Shown here: positions 24,576-36,250 of the stretch, piece after piece | Numbering within the stretch: position 1 is the first letter of the stretch | Layout: the number at the start of each line of letters is the position of its first letter | Assembly: GCF_040939455.1 (NCBI RefSeq) | Contig: NC_134112.1 | Location: 65,985,001 to 66,049,000, forward strand | Source: Microcebus murinus | Taxonomy: Eukaryota > Chordata > Mammalia > Primates > Cheirogaleidae | DNA: 64,000 nucleotides | Direction of reading: 5' to 3' | Position numbers and translations under genes: made by a program | Notes under the pieces: generated by a model | What the model saw: only the letters and a program-made list of their open reading frames with translations | The model's database searches: none | Told to the model about the DNA's origin: nothing

Positions 24576-24719
24576 AAACTCACGATTGCATTATATTAAT
24601 ACATGGATTAGCACAATACACACCCACCAGTGTAAAACTCCCTAAAAGCTAAAGCTCAGAGTGCATATAAAACAATAGCATAATACATACAACAAGGTAA
24701 TAAGGTACTACCCAACAGG

Positions 24720-27700
24720 ATGAACAGTACAAGCATCACACATATTAAGTCTATCAATCAACATAAATGGTTTAAATCTCCCACTCAAGAGACATAGGCT
24801 GGCTGAATGGATAAAAAAAGAAAAGAAAACACACAAGCCAAGTATCCCCTGTCTCCAAGAAACACATCTAACCCACAAGGAATCTCATAGACTCAAGGTC
24901 AAGGGATGAAAAAAATATTTCATGCAAATGAAAAGCAAAAGAAAACAGGTGTAACCAGTCTCAGATAAAGTAGATTTTAAATCAACACTAGTAAAGAAAG
25001 ACAAATACGTCATTATATAATGATAAAGGGAGCAATTCAACAAGGCATAACAATCCTAAATATTAATGCACCTAAGATAGGAGCTCCCAGATTCATAAAG
25101 CAAACCCTACTAGATGTAAGCAAAAAGATAAAAAGCAGTATCATAGCTGTCAGGGACTTCAACACCCGACTGACAAAACTGAATAGATAAATCATCCAAG
25201 CAGAAAATAAATAAATAAACTCTGGACTTAAATCAAATTCTACAATACATGGGCCTAAGAGACTTTTAAAGAATCTTTTACCCCCAAACTACTGAACATC
25301 ATTAGCACATGGAATATTTTCCAAGATTGATCAAATGTCAGGCCACAAAACATGTCTCAAAAAGTTAAAAAAAAAAAAATAGAAACCATAACATGTATCT
25401 TCCACAGTGAAATAAAACTAGAAATAATCTCCAAGAGAAACACTTAATTCTACACAAAGTCATGGAAATTAAACAACCTGCTGCTTGACAATTATTAGAT
25501 TAATGATGTAATTAACATGGAAATCAAAAGATTCCTTGAATCAAACAACAAAGGGGACAGAAACTATCAAAATCTGTGGGATCCAGCAAAAGCACCCCTA
25601 AGGGGAAAATTCATAGCCTTAAATCCCAACATCAAAAAGATAGCAAGATCACAAATCAACAATCTAATGACATGTTTCAAGGAACTATAAAAATAAGAAC
25701 AAATCAAACCAAAAGACAGCCAAAGATAAGAAATAAGTAAGATCAGAGCAGAACTAAGGGAAAAGGGAAACAAAACAGCAATGCAAAGGATCAATGAAAC
25801 AAAAAGTTAGTTCTTTGAAAAGATAAATAAAATTGATAGGCCTCTTGCTAGATTAACCAGGAACAGAAGAGAAAGGATCCAAATAAGCTTGATCAGAAAT
25901 AAGAAAGGAGATAATACAACTGATACCAAAGAAATACAAAATATCATCTGTGAATACTATAAAAATCTGTATGTACATAAACTTGAAAACAAAGGAAATG
26001 GACAAATTGATGGAAACATACAACCTCCCAAGACTCAATTAGGAAGAAATAGAACTCCTGAACAGACAATAATTTGCAAGAAGATTGAGGCAGAAATAAA
26101 AAAGCATCCAACAAAAAAAGCCCTGGAGAAGATGGATTCATGCCAAAATTTACTAGACCTACAAAGAAGAGCTGGTATACATACTGTAGAAATTATTCCA
26201 TAACATCAAGAAGGAGAGAATCCTTCCAAACTCATTCTATGAAGTCAGTATTGCCTTGATACCAAAGCTAGGAAAGGACACAACAAAAAAAGAAAACTAC
26301 ATACTAGCATCCCTTATGAATATAAATGTAAAATTCCTCAATAAAATGCTAGCAAATTGAATTCAACAGCATATCAAAAATATAATCCACTGTGACCAAG
26401 TGGGCTTAATCCCAGGAATGCAAAGATGGTTCAACATACAGAAATCATAAATGTGATTCATCACATAAGCAGAATAAAATAAACTGTATGATCATCTCAA
26501 TACATGCAGAAAGAGCATTTGATAAAATTCAGAATGGTTTCATGGTAAAAAAAAAAAAAAAAACCCTCAACAAAGAGAAATACTAGGCACAGAAGGAACA
26601 TATCTCAAAATAATAAAGCTATATATGACAAACCAAGAGCCAACATCATAATGAAAAAGGAGGTCAAACTGTTGCTTTTTGCTGATGATATGATGTTATA
26701 TTTAGAAAACCCAAGGACTCCACCAAAAAAACTCCTGGAATTGATAAATTCAACAAACTCTCAGGTTACAAACTCAATGTACATAAATCAGCAGCATTAC
26801 AATACACCAATAACACTCAAGCTGAGAATCGAATCAAAGAGTCAATATAATTCAGAATAGCCACAAAGAAAATACCTAGGAATATACTTAACCAAGGAGG
26901 TGAAAGAATTCTACAAAGAGAACTATGAAATAGTGAGGAATGAAACTGCAGAGGACACAAACAAATGGAAAAACATATCATGCTCATGGATTGGTAGAAT
27001 CATCATTGTTAAAATGTCTGTACTACACAAAATGATTTACAGATTCAATGCAATCCCCATCAAAATACCAATGACATATATCACAGATCTAGAACAAAGA
27101 ATTCTACATTTCATTTGGAACCAGAAAAGAACCCACATAGCCAAAGTAATCTTAAGCAAAAAGAACAAATCTGGAGGCATCATATTACCTGACTTCAAAT
27201 TATACTACAAGGCTATAGTAACCTAAATAGCATGGTACAAGCACAAAAGTAGAGACATAGACCAAGGGAACACAGATAGAAACCAGAAACAAAACCATCC
27301 TCTTACACTCAACTGATCTTTGATGATGCAGACAACAATCTACACTGGGGAAAAGAAGCCCTATTCAGTATATGGTGCTGGGAAAATTGGATAGCCACAT
27401 GCAGAAAATTGAAACAGGATCTATTTCTCTCACTACTCACAAAAATTAATTCAGAATGGGTAAAAGACTTAACTGTAAGCCATGAAACTGTAAGAATTCT
27501 AGAAGAAAATGTTGGAAACATTCTTCTAGATATTGGCCCAGGCAAAAACTTTATGAAAAAGACCCCAATATTAATCACAGCAATAACAACAACAACAAAA
27601 AAATGGACTTGATTAAATTAAGAAGCTTATTCACAGCTAAGGAAATAATCAGTAGAGCAAACAGAACCTACAGAATGTGAGAAAATATTTGAAGCTATAC

Positions 27701-28397
27701 ATGTAATAAAGGGCTAATAACCAGAATCTACAAAGAACACAAGCAAATCAGCAAGAAAAAATAAATAAACAGCTCTCCTAAAAAGTGGACAAAAACAGGA
27801 ACAAAAACTTTTCAAAAGAATATAGAGAAATGGCCAATAAACATATGAAAAGAAAATACTCGTCACCACTAATCATAAGGGAAATGCATATTAAAACCAC
27901 AATGAGATATCACCTTACCCAAATTAGAATGGCTTTTATTAAAAAGTCCAAAATAATAGAAGCTGACATGGATGCAGAGAGAAAGGAATGCTTATACAAT
28001 GGTGGTGGGACTGCAAATTACTATAACTTCTATGGAAAACACTATGGAGATTTTTCAAAGAACTCAAAATAAACCTTTCATTTGATCCAGAAATCCCACT
28101 ACTGAGTTTTTACTCAAAAGAAAAAGAAGTCATTTTATCAAAAGACACCACTCGAATGTTTATTCCAGCATAATTCATAATTGCAAAGATGTGGAATCAA
28201 GCCAAGTGTCCATCAATATTTGAGTGGATTAACAAAATATGGCATATGTATACTATGGGATACCACAGTGAAGAAGAAGGATGGTTTAATGCCTTTTGCA
28301 ACAATTTGGATGGAACTGGAGACCATTATCCTAAGTGAAGTATCTAAAGAATGGAAAAATAAACAATGCATGTACTCGCTGTTAAATTGGAACTAAC
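24720..28397 (+). pseudogene. L1 ORF2 relic (endonuclease + reverse transcriptase)
   Basis: ORF2p nicks target DNA and reverse-transcribes L1 RNA. The start ATG is at 24720-24722. The endonuclease motif LQETHLT is readable at 24853, its catalytic Glu codon intact at 24859-24861. The reverse-transcriptase core FADDM lies at 26678-26692 within the open stretch 26651-26860, followed by YLENP. The KLYYKAIVT segment near 27200 precedes a stop, and the C-terminal region runs to 28397. The longest surviving frames are 95-108 codons (25889-26203, 26900-27226, 27785-28072) in different phases. A 17-A run at 26549-26565 suggests slippage. Cannot encode an active protein. Confidence 0.85.
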
Positions 28398-28612
28398 TGA
28401 TGCTTACATGTGCACAGAGGGACGTAAAACTTAGTGGAAATCAAGCACGGGGGATAGGGGAAGAGGGGATGGGCAAAAACTTACCTAATGGGTACAATGA
28501 ACACTGTCTGGATGATGGGCAGACTTACAATCCTGACTTAAGCATAATAAAATTGATCCTTGTAATCAAAGGCATTTGTACCCCTGTAAGGTTTTGAAAT
28601 AATAATAATGAA

Positions 28613-30646
28613 GCGAGCATTAGGCATTAACTGTGCTGGTGACATGCTAGACAGAGAATACAAAATTGAATAGAAAGGGCATTTATCACCTCTCTAAAGA
28701 TTTAGTCTTAAATAGTTTGAGTAAGAATAGAACAGGTCATCAATAAGGTTGCATGGCTGATATGCAGTTTGCTAAAATGTTGAAATATTGAATTATTCTG
28801 TTCCATTGGTAAACAGCAGCTACTCCACACATGCCTCTCTCTGCTCCTTACTCTATCTTCCTTCTGGACTCCCCAAACCCCTCTTCCAAGACTGTTAGAC
28901 CTTCTCGTGTTTCAGCAAGTAAGGGTCAATATCCTTATGCACTAAATATTTTATGTATAATCCCAGGGCATGCACTTTGCCAAGAAGAAAAAAATATATA
29001 AGCCTTGAAATAGCAGATGAGTATTTGGTAATCTGCAGTTAAACAAAAGTGTATAAAGTTCCAGCTGGAGAAGAGAGGAAATGAAATTGAAGAATTGAAA
29101 CAGGCAATGAAGATCCACTGAAGGATTTTGAGAAGATCTGCTTTTTAAAAACAACAATTTGACCAACATTAGTACATAAGTGATCATAGATGTTTGTTGA
29201 ATGAGCTATTGTGATGCTAACACTAAATTGTTAGTAGTAACATATGCTCTTAATATGCATGCTTTTTGCTACTGCTCTGTTTCTGCCAGCTAATAATAGG
29301 TTAGCATCCCCATTTGCAAGATGGCTAGTCATTATTTTGGATCTTGTCTGTTGGTGAAACAGAAGAAAAAGAGACCAAATGAAAAGAGGGAATTGACCCA
29401 GAGGGTTTGTTTCTATCAGCACAAACCTCTCACCAATGGGAGAAAAGAAAGAAGAAAGGCTTCATAAATATAGACTTCTGTGCAGAGAATTTACCTCCTT
29501 ATCTGCACAAAGTATAGAATTTGTTATTCTACTGCTCCCTCTGCATTTGGTGGTATCTATATTACAGACATGAACACTGAGAAATCATTGGAGGAGAGAA
29601 ACCAAACTTGTTGATCTAGAGTGAATTTTTTCCATTTCATTCAGAACTTTTTACCAAACAGTGACTGAATGCTGATAAATGGCTTTATTCATTGTGAACA
29701 GGCATGAGATCACTCAAAAGTTTTGGATCAAAAAGGACCAAAAAGAAGGGCTTGATTTTATGGAAGTTATTGTTAGAACTAGTTCTCCCATACTTTTTCT
29801 GTACTTACAGAAGAGAGAACATATTCATCATGAATGGCTGTATAGGCTAAATGATAACTAAACACTCAAAATAGGAGCTGTACAAATCATTGTTTTATTC
29901 TAACATCATAGTTTATTGTAGTTGGCAATTACATTGTAGATACTGTCAATCACAATATAAGTTCTATCACTGTATATATCTTTTTGTTCCATCTTAACAG
30001 TTAATGGCAAATAAATTATTTTCATCAAATATTAATTTTCAAATTCTTTCAGCAGCAAGCACCAAAATCAAAACCCAACAATCCACAGAATAAGTAGGCA
30101 TAACAAATAATCTCAAAGTTATCCCCATTGAGACCCATGGATATAATATTTTCACATTTTCACTGGTCTACACATTTTTGGAGGGGCATTAAACAATAGG
30201 GTATTAAAATTTAACACAAAATCAGGTGCCATTTAATACTGTTTAACATTTTTAAAAGTTTTAACAATATAGATCTTAATGTGATATAAATGTTTCTTGC
30301 ACAGCATCATATTGTTGGAAGTTTTCCCTTTTGGAAGTTCCTTTTCTCTATCCTTCTTCCAGTAATTGGATTTCCAATGCCAACAGCTCAGGTAGATCCA
30401 TGCAGTCATTCTTCTTCACTCTGTATGAGTAAGCGCTCTGGAGGAAGAACAGATTCCAATTTCTGCCAGCGCTCTGGAGGCCACAGGATATGTGTGGCAT
30501 GGGCATGCAGAAGTCCCAGGGAAACCTGAAACCATGAGAACCATGAAGAAAGAAAAAAAAGAAATATTTTTACAATGATGTTTATTAATATCTTAAAAAC
30601 AAAATTTGATCTAGGTCTGACATTCCACGGAAAGGTAATGAGGATT
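28613..30646. other. Unique sequence between two L1 elements, nothing recognised
   Basis: No gene or repeat is recognised over about 2 kb. The frames at 28951-29187, 29231-29422 and 29679-29861 have no domain features. Confidence 0.5.
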
Positions 30647-32526
30647 AAAAGTAGTAAACATGGGCAGAGAAGAAAAACATGGCAGAGTAGAGGTGACCTC
30701 TTGGCTCTCTGCTCCCAGAGAGGGAGGTGAAGAACTTGGACAGCTACACAGGAGTGGATCACTCCCCACCAAGAACAGCACTGTGAAGCTGCAGAGAAAC
30801 AGCATGGGACATGCAATGCAGGGGGGAAAAGGTGAATGGCTGAATGGGAGATATAATTGCAAAATATGGAAAGTTCGAGATAAACAGTAGAGAATAGTGT
30901 GGGACAGCAGTGCTGGCCTGGCCAGCAAGCACAGTGGGATCTGACCAACAGGAGGAGGCCCAGCTCCCACACTGACCTCCACACCCACTCAGACAGGGAC
31001 GTGCCTAAAGTCGGTGCAGAGTTGTGGCACAGGACAGTGGGCTCTTGGGAGAGGGAACAGCAGCAAGAGATATCTTGAACTTCCTGGTGCTCTGTGCTAG
31101 GAATGCACTGGGTCAGGGAGGGACTGATCTGAGTGATCACTTCCCTCGACCCTGGGAGGGAGTTTGGAGACAGGCACGTCGCCTCTGGTGGTCAGCAGGG
31201 CCAGAGCAAGGGAGGTGAACACTGAAAAGGGGGATCTGCCCCTGGAAATCGCTGAGGATTGAATTGGCTCACCTAGGGACAGAAAGAGCAGGACTTTTTG
31301 CTGGACAGCTATGAGATGGCGGGACTGTGACATACAAGAGACTGCAGGTGTCCCGTTGATTCAGCCCGCTGAACTGGCATTTGCCAGCTCCTGAGCAGTC
31401 ACCTCCAGTGCGATCTATCCGCAGGTGGGTGGCTGCCATTTTTGAGGTCCAGAACTTGGATGGTGCAGCGTGCTATTGTTTCGGGTGGCACCGCTCACCC
31501 AACCTGGAGACTTTCACGCTGGGTGTGGCAGGTTCTGCCCTTGGAGGTGGGGAGAAGTGAGAAAAGCCCCTAGCTCTGTGCAGCTGGAGTGAATCCGCTG
31601 GACATCTGTGACCTGTTGATTCTGCTAGCCGGGGCTGTGTCGGTGGGCGATCTTGAGCACTCCCCTCCAGTGCTAGTTCCCCAGCAGTGGGGAGCCCCCA
31701 GCAGTGGGATCCCTGGATTCTGATGTGCTTAGTGATCAGGCAACACCTTTCCCCTTGTCCAGCGACTTTCCTGCAGGGTGTGGGGGGGCTCCACCCTTGG
31801 AGAGGGGGAGAAGCAAGTATACCTGCTTCCTCTGTGCCACTGGCATGAATCTGTGGGATGTCTGCGACCCGTGATTTAGCTAGCCAGGCCTGTATTGGTG
31901 GGCCATCTTGAACGCTTCCCCCAGTGCTAGTTTCCCAGCCGTGGGATGCCCCCATCAGCGGGATCCCCAGACGCTGGTGTGCTTGGCAGTGGGACAACAA
32001 TTCACAATTGCAAAGATGTAGAAATAAACCAAATGCCCATCAATATATGAGTAGATTAATAAAATGTGGTATATGTATACCATGGAATACTACCCAATCA
32101 CAAAAAACAATGGTGATCTAGCACCTCTTATATTATTCTGGATAGAGATGGAGCCCATCTTTGGAAGTGAGGTATCACAAGGATGGAAAAACATGCACCA
32201 CAAGTATTCACCATCAAATTGGTGCTAACTGACCAACACTAAGGTGTTCACATGGGAGTAATACCCACTGGGTCCTGGTCAGACGGGGAGCATTGTGGGG
32301 ATAAACCCTCAACTAATGGAAGCGGAACATGCTATATGGGGGAGGGATGCACTTGTATCCCTGGCTTGGGTGGGGCAAACACATTACATGTAATAAAAAT
32401 GTTTGTACCCCTATAATATCCTGATTAAAAATATTTTAAAAATAAAACATACCTTTCTTGCAATGAAAAACAAAATAGTAAACACATTTTGCAGCCATTG
32501 ACATACAAAGAAAAAAGTAGTAAACA
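30647..32526 (+). mobile_element. Composite, internally deleted L1-derived retroelement with TSD
   Basis: A long GC-rich leader (about 30661-31998) is joined directly, with no ORF1 and almost no ORF2, to the last ~450 bp of an L1 (about 31999-32450). The 3' part begins 'attcacaattgcaaagatgt', matching the other L1 from 28173, and ends 'gtttgtacccctataatatc'. The leader starts 'ggcagagaagaaaaacatgg' and contains 'tctctgctcccagagaggga', like a LINE leader, and its last 0.6 kb is tandemly repeated. A 14-bp direct repeat 'aaaagtagtaaaca' flanks it at 30647-30660 and 32513-32526. Seen: the junction and the duplication. Inferred: it was copied as one unit by L1 machinery. Confidence 0.75.
31494..31997 (+). 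repeat. Two tandem units of about 255 bp in the element's leader
   Basis: Unit 1 (~31494-31742) and unit 2 (~31743-31997) share, in order, 'gactttc..gc.gggtgtgg', 'gcccttggagg/cacccttggag', 'gacatctgtgacc/gatgtctgcgacc', 'gctagccggggctgt/gctagccaggcctgt', 'ccagtgctagttccccagc/ccagtgctagtttcccagc', and end near 'gtgcttagtgatc/gtgcttggcagtg'. The phase offset of shared landmarks is 254-255 bp. A shorter, more diverged partial unit seems present at about 31340-31493. Because 255 is a multiple of three, an antisense frame (31473-32000) stays open through both. Confidence 0.8.
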
Positions 32527-32589
32527 CAGCCTTTTTCTAGAGGCCACATATATGTGAACTCCTTTATTCCTCACAAAAACCATCTGAGG

Positions 32590-32745
32590 TGCGTTCTGTG
32601 ATTATCTTCCTTTTACAGATGAGAAAACTAAGCGCAGGGAGGTTAAGGAATTGGCCAAAAGTCATAGAGCTACTGCGTGGTGGAATCTGGCCTAGTGCCA
32701 AGCAGGCTAACTCCAGAGTCCACAGTCTTATCATCCACTATCATC
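32590..32745 (-). mobile_element. MIR SINE fragment, antisense
   Basis: 'ttttacagatgagaaaacta', 'aggttaaggaattggccaaa' and 'gctaactccagagtccacag' are complement-of-MIR landmarks. Confidence 0.85.
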
Positions 32746-33199
32746 GATTGACTGTAGGCACAAACCCAGGACGCACACATCTGGTTTACATTCTCAGAAT
32801 TTCCTGCAGAGCTCCTACTATCTCAGAGAGACTTTTCTTTATGGACAAATCATAGGGACCAGAAAAAAATGTATTTTGTGAAAAACATTGTGCCACCTAC
32901 TAGATGAGCAGCCAGAGTTAGGTGTGAGACTGGGTGGGTTGTCTCCATGGAGAGTACACTGAGCCATAGGGAACTAGTCCTCAAGGAGAGAGGTGGAAAA
33001 CCAAGGGAAAGCCAAACAAGGTGGGATGGGTAGGGAGGGAAAAGAAAAAAGTATAAAGATAATGGCAGATGGTAAAGAACCACCATCTGCAGAGATAAGC
33101 AGAGATCCCACAGGATGGAAGAGAAGGCAAGTGGGGAAAGTTTCCCTGGAGCATTTAAGGAAGCCCTTAAATATCTTTACATCCATTTCAGCAACCAGG

Positions 33200-33300
33200 A
33201 AAATGTGGCAAACTTGTTTAAAATGCAGATCCAAGTCTTACCCTCAGAGATTACCCTTGAACAGGTTGGAGGAAGGGCCTGGAAACCTGTCCTTTGTTGT
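33200..33300. mobile_element. MER5A-like hAT MITE fragment
   Basis: 'cttgtttaaaatgcagatcc' and 'cttaccctcagagattaccc' fit the central part of MER5A, a hAT-Charlie MITE. Both ends are missing. Confidence 0.55.
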
Positions 33301-33860
33301 TTTTACTATCGGATAATATTTTAATGGTATTTAGAAGCTTAAAAAATACTTTTCTACTTAGCACCTAATTTTGAGTGCCAGCTATAAAACAGATATTGCA
33401 TGTCCATTTTATTTTCAAATGTTTTTTCTATAAATTAGACCTCCACAGAGATTAACATAAAACATTGCTTTCATTGAAGCTCTTCTATTTACTATCATGA
33501 GCATTCAAAAAAAATCATATTGTCTAGGGATTCAAAGCAGGAGCTGCATGTAGGGAAAGACTTCCAAAAAGATAATCAGAAACACATTGTTCAAAAAAAG
33601 AAGAAAAACAACAGGAAGGTAAAAAACAAACAAACAAACAAAAAAATACCTTAAGAACAACTTGAAATACAAATAAAAATAACCCAAAGGGGAGCAAGAA
33701 GTCCATGGGCTCAATAAAGGATTTGTTCTTCAACTTCTTATTTTGAAAATCAAACCTAAGAAGATTTGAAAGTGTGGTGCAAGAAAACAGCTCCATCAAA
33801 AGTCACCACTTATTTACATTTCGCTGCATTCACTTCTTTCTCATTATATGTGTATATGCA
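33301..33860. other. Unique sequence, nothing recognised
   Basis: Contains a (CAAA)n stretch near 33627-33643. The minus-strand frames at 33524-33799 are low-complexity Phe/Leu-rich translations of an A-rich strand. Confidence 0.5.
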
Positions 33861-33869
33861 CCCATATAC

Positions 33870-36250
33870 ATTTTTTTCTGAATTGTATGAAAGTTGTTGA
33901 CATCATGCTGAATTTATCCCTAAATACTTCAACATGTATCTACTAAGAACTAAAACCTTTTCCTACATGAACACAATAGCATTATTATACACCAGATATT
34001 TATTTAATACTGATACAATAATACTACTTAATATACAGTCTACATTCAAAATTTTCCAATTTTCCCAATAATGTCTGTTATGGCCACTTTATTTTTAAAA
34101 TTTAGGGTCTAATTAAGAATCACACATTGCCTTTGTTGATCATTAGTTTGCTTCAGTTTACATTGTTTAATTTGCCTTGTAAAATGTCCCACATCTGGAA
34201 TTGCTTGATTTTTTCTTTCATGAATGGACTAAAGGTAAATGTTTTTGGCAACAATACAATATAATTGATATTGTACTCCTCCCTTTCCATCACATCAGGA
34301 GGTATAAAAGTCAATTTGTCCTACTGTGATGCTAAATTTAATCACTTGTTAAGGTGATGTTGACCACATTTCTCTGCTGTAAACACATCTTTTTCTTTTT
34401 TTAATTAATAAGTAATCTGAGGGATATTTTGAAATAATGTAAGTATCCTATATGTCAACAACATTTTATCTAATGATTTTAACATCCAATCATGATGCTC
34501 TCTGAATACATTATTACATTAGAGAGTACAAAATAGTGATTTTTCCAATTCTAGTATTTCTTTTATATTTATTAGCTGTCATCCTTCTCTAAAAAAGTGT
34601 TTTCTCTCTCAACCCCAACTACCTCTATTTTAACATCAAAGAATCTTTTTTTTAAGTCAAAATCTGTTAGCATTTGTTTGGTTGGTTGATTGAGGCTCAA
34701 ATGTCCTAAGTTTGGCCAGAGGGAGCTCTGTGTGTCCTTTGGACATGCCACTATCAGTCTCTAAGGACTTCCTTACGTTTTGGCACCACTAGTTCTTGCA
34801 GGTTTACCTTGTACTTTATACCTGTCCACCTGAAATTGGGCATTTCTTTAAAGTGCCTTGGTTTATTTTAACAAGGAATGCTATTAGAAACCAAGATTTG
34901 GTACTAGGTGTGCTCATTGTTCCTGGGATATCGATATTCTGTGCCATTTCAGGGAATAAACATAAACAATCTAACAACACAAGGTTCTCTTTCACCTTCC
35001 CCATTCTATGTTTTATCTCCTGTCTTTGGAAGTGAGCATCCTGGCTTCCCTACATTAGCAAATCTATTCACTTTCACTTTCTTAAAAAACACACAGAATA
35101 CTTTCAGGGTGGCTGTACTATAACGACTACCAACAACAAATTTGCCGAGTAAAAAATCAAGATTTCCTTATAATTATTTTGGTTCTTAAAATACCTCTCA
35201 TTTTAAGGGTGTATTCGCAGAGTCCTATGTACAAAATTTGAATCAATTCTTTTTTTCTCCCCAGTGTAGTTATGTTACCATTTGATATACAGTCAGCTTC
35301 TTTTTTTTCTATTTATATTCAATTTTAGAGTTTGCTTATGTTATCCTTTCTTGATTCAATTTCATTTTTGAATTTTTTCAAATATAAATAATATAAATAT
35401 AAAAAATAAACAATATAAAATATATTTTATAACAAAAATATAATATATACTATATTATATTATAAAATATATTTTTAAAATCTAAAAACTATAAAGAATT
35501 TTGTAATTATTTACATGGTTCTCAAGTCAAAATTATTTTTAAAGGGTGTGGTAGGCAGAATAATGCCTGCCCCCCACCTAAGATGTCCACATCCTAATTG
35601 CCAGAGCTGTGAATATGCTACATTACAGGGCAAAGAAGAAATAAGGTTGCTAATTGGTTGATCCTAAAATAAAGGGAGTGTTCTGCATTATCTCATTGAC
35701 CCAAATGTAATCACAAAGGTGCTTAAATGGGAAAGGAGGAGGCAGAAGGGTCAGATTCACAGAGATTTGAAGATGCTGCTGGCTTTGAGGATGGAGGAAA
35801 GGGCCAGGAGCCAGGGAATGCAGGTGGCTCTAAAAGCTGGAAAAGGCAAGGAGACGGATTATCCCCCAGAGCCTTCAAAGGGAATGTGGCCCTTTGAGCA
35901 CCTTAAGTTTAGCCCAGTATGCCCCACTTTGAACTTCATGGCCTCCAGAACTGTGAAATAAGAAATCTGTGTTGTTTCAAGGCACTTAATTTGTCATAAT
36001 TGATTACAACAGCAACTGGAAACAATACAAAAACTACACACAAAGACGTCCCTTTGCCAATTCCCACTCCTCCCACCTCCACTAAGTAACAGAGTCCATC
36101 AGTTTCTGGTTTAACCTTCTTGTGTTCCTTTTTGAAGGAAAAATAAAAAGCAAATATACATACACATTCTTACTTCTTGTTTCTTATACCAAAGGTTGCA
36201 TGCAGTACAGTCTCCTTTGCATCTTGCTTCTATTCTCAACAATATATCCT
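33870..36250 (+). mobile_element. Ancient L1M (L1ME-like) 3' UTR, interrupted by an LTR
   Basis: Old L1M landmarks in order: 'aaaatgtcccacatctggaa', 'catcacatcaggaggtataa', 'ttaatcacttgttaaggtga', 'agtttggccagagggagctc', 'tatcagtctctaaggacttc', 'gaaaccaagatttggtacta' and 'ggtgtgctcattgttcctgg'. A very AT-rich stretch follows at 35380-35520. The MLT1-like LTR at 35547-36029 splits it, and L1M-like text resumes after it ('tatatcctagaaactacttt'). No ORF2 is kept. The frames at 34796-35123 are chance. Confidence 0.75.
35547..36029 (+). mobile_element. ERVL-MaLR (MLT1-like) solo LTR inserted in L1M
   Basis: 'tgtggtaggcagaataatgc', 'gtccacatcctaattgccag', 'aaggttgctaattggttgat', 'gcctccagaactgtgaaata' and a terminal '...aacaataca' are MLT1-type landmarks. 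It lies inside the older L1M, so it inserted later. The 80-codon frame at 35719-35961 is chance reading of LTR sequence. Confidence 0.85.

Larger units (their letters stand above)
21540..28612 (+). mobile_element. Near full-length LINE-1, dead copy
   Basis: All parts of an L1 occur in order: a start like 'agagaaaagatggctgacca', a GC-richer 5' UTR to about 23.7 kb, ORF1 and ORF2 relics, and a 3' UTR with a G-rich tract (28449-28473) ending 'catttgtacccctgtaaggt' and an interrupted A/T tail. The ~7.1-kb length is somewhat longer than a human L1, with the 5' UTR occupying ~2.2 kb. Both ORFs carry many stops and frameshifts, so it is not active. No convincing target-site duplication survives. The tail type matches the 3' end of the composite element at 32.0-32.45 kb, but more divergence points to greater age. 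Confidence 0.9.

Noticed and set aside
21480..28640. Target-site duplication for the long L1
   Set aside because: Weak similarity of 'gtgagttagg' before and 'gcgagcattagg' after the element is too degenerate to claim.
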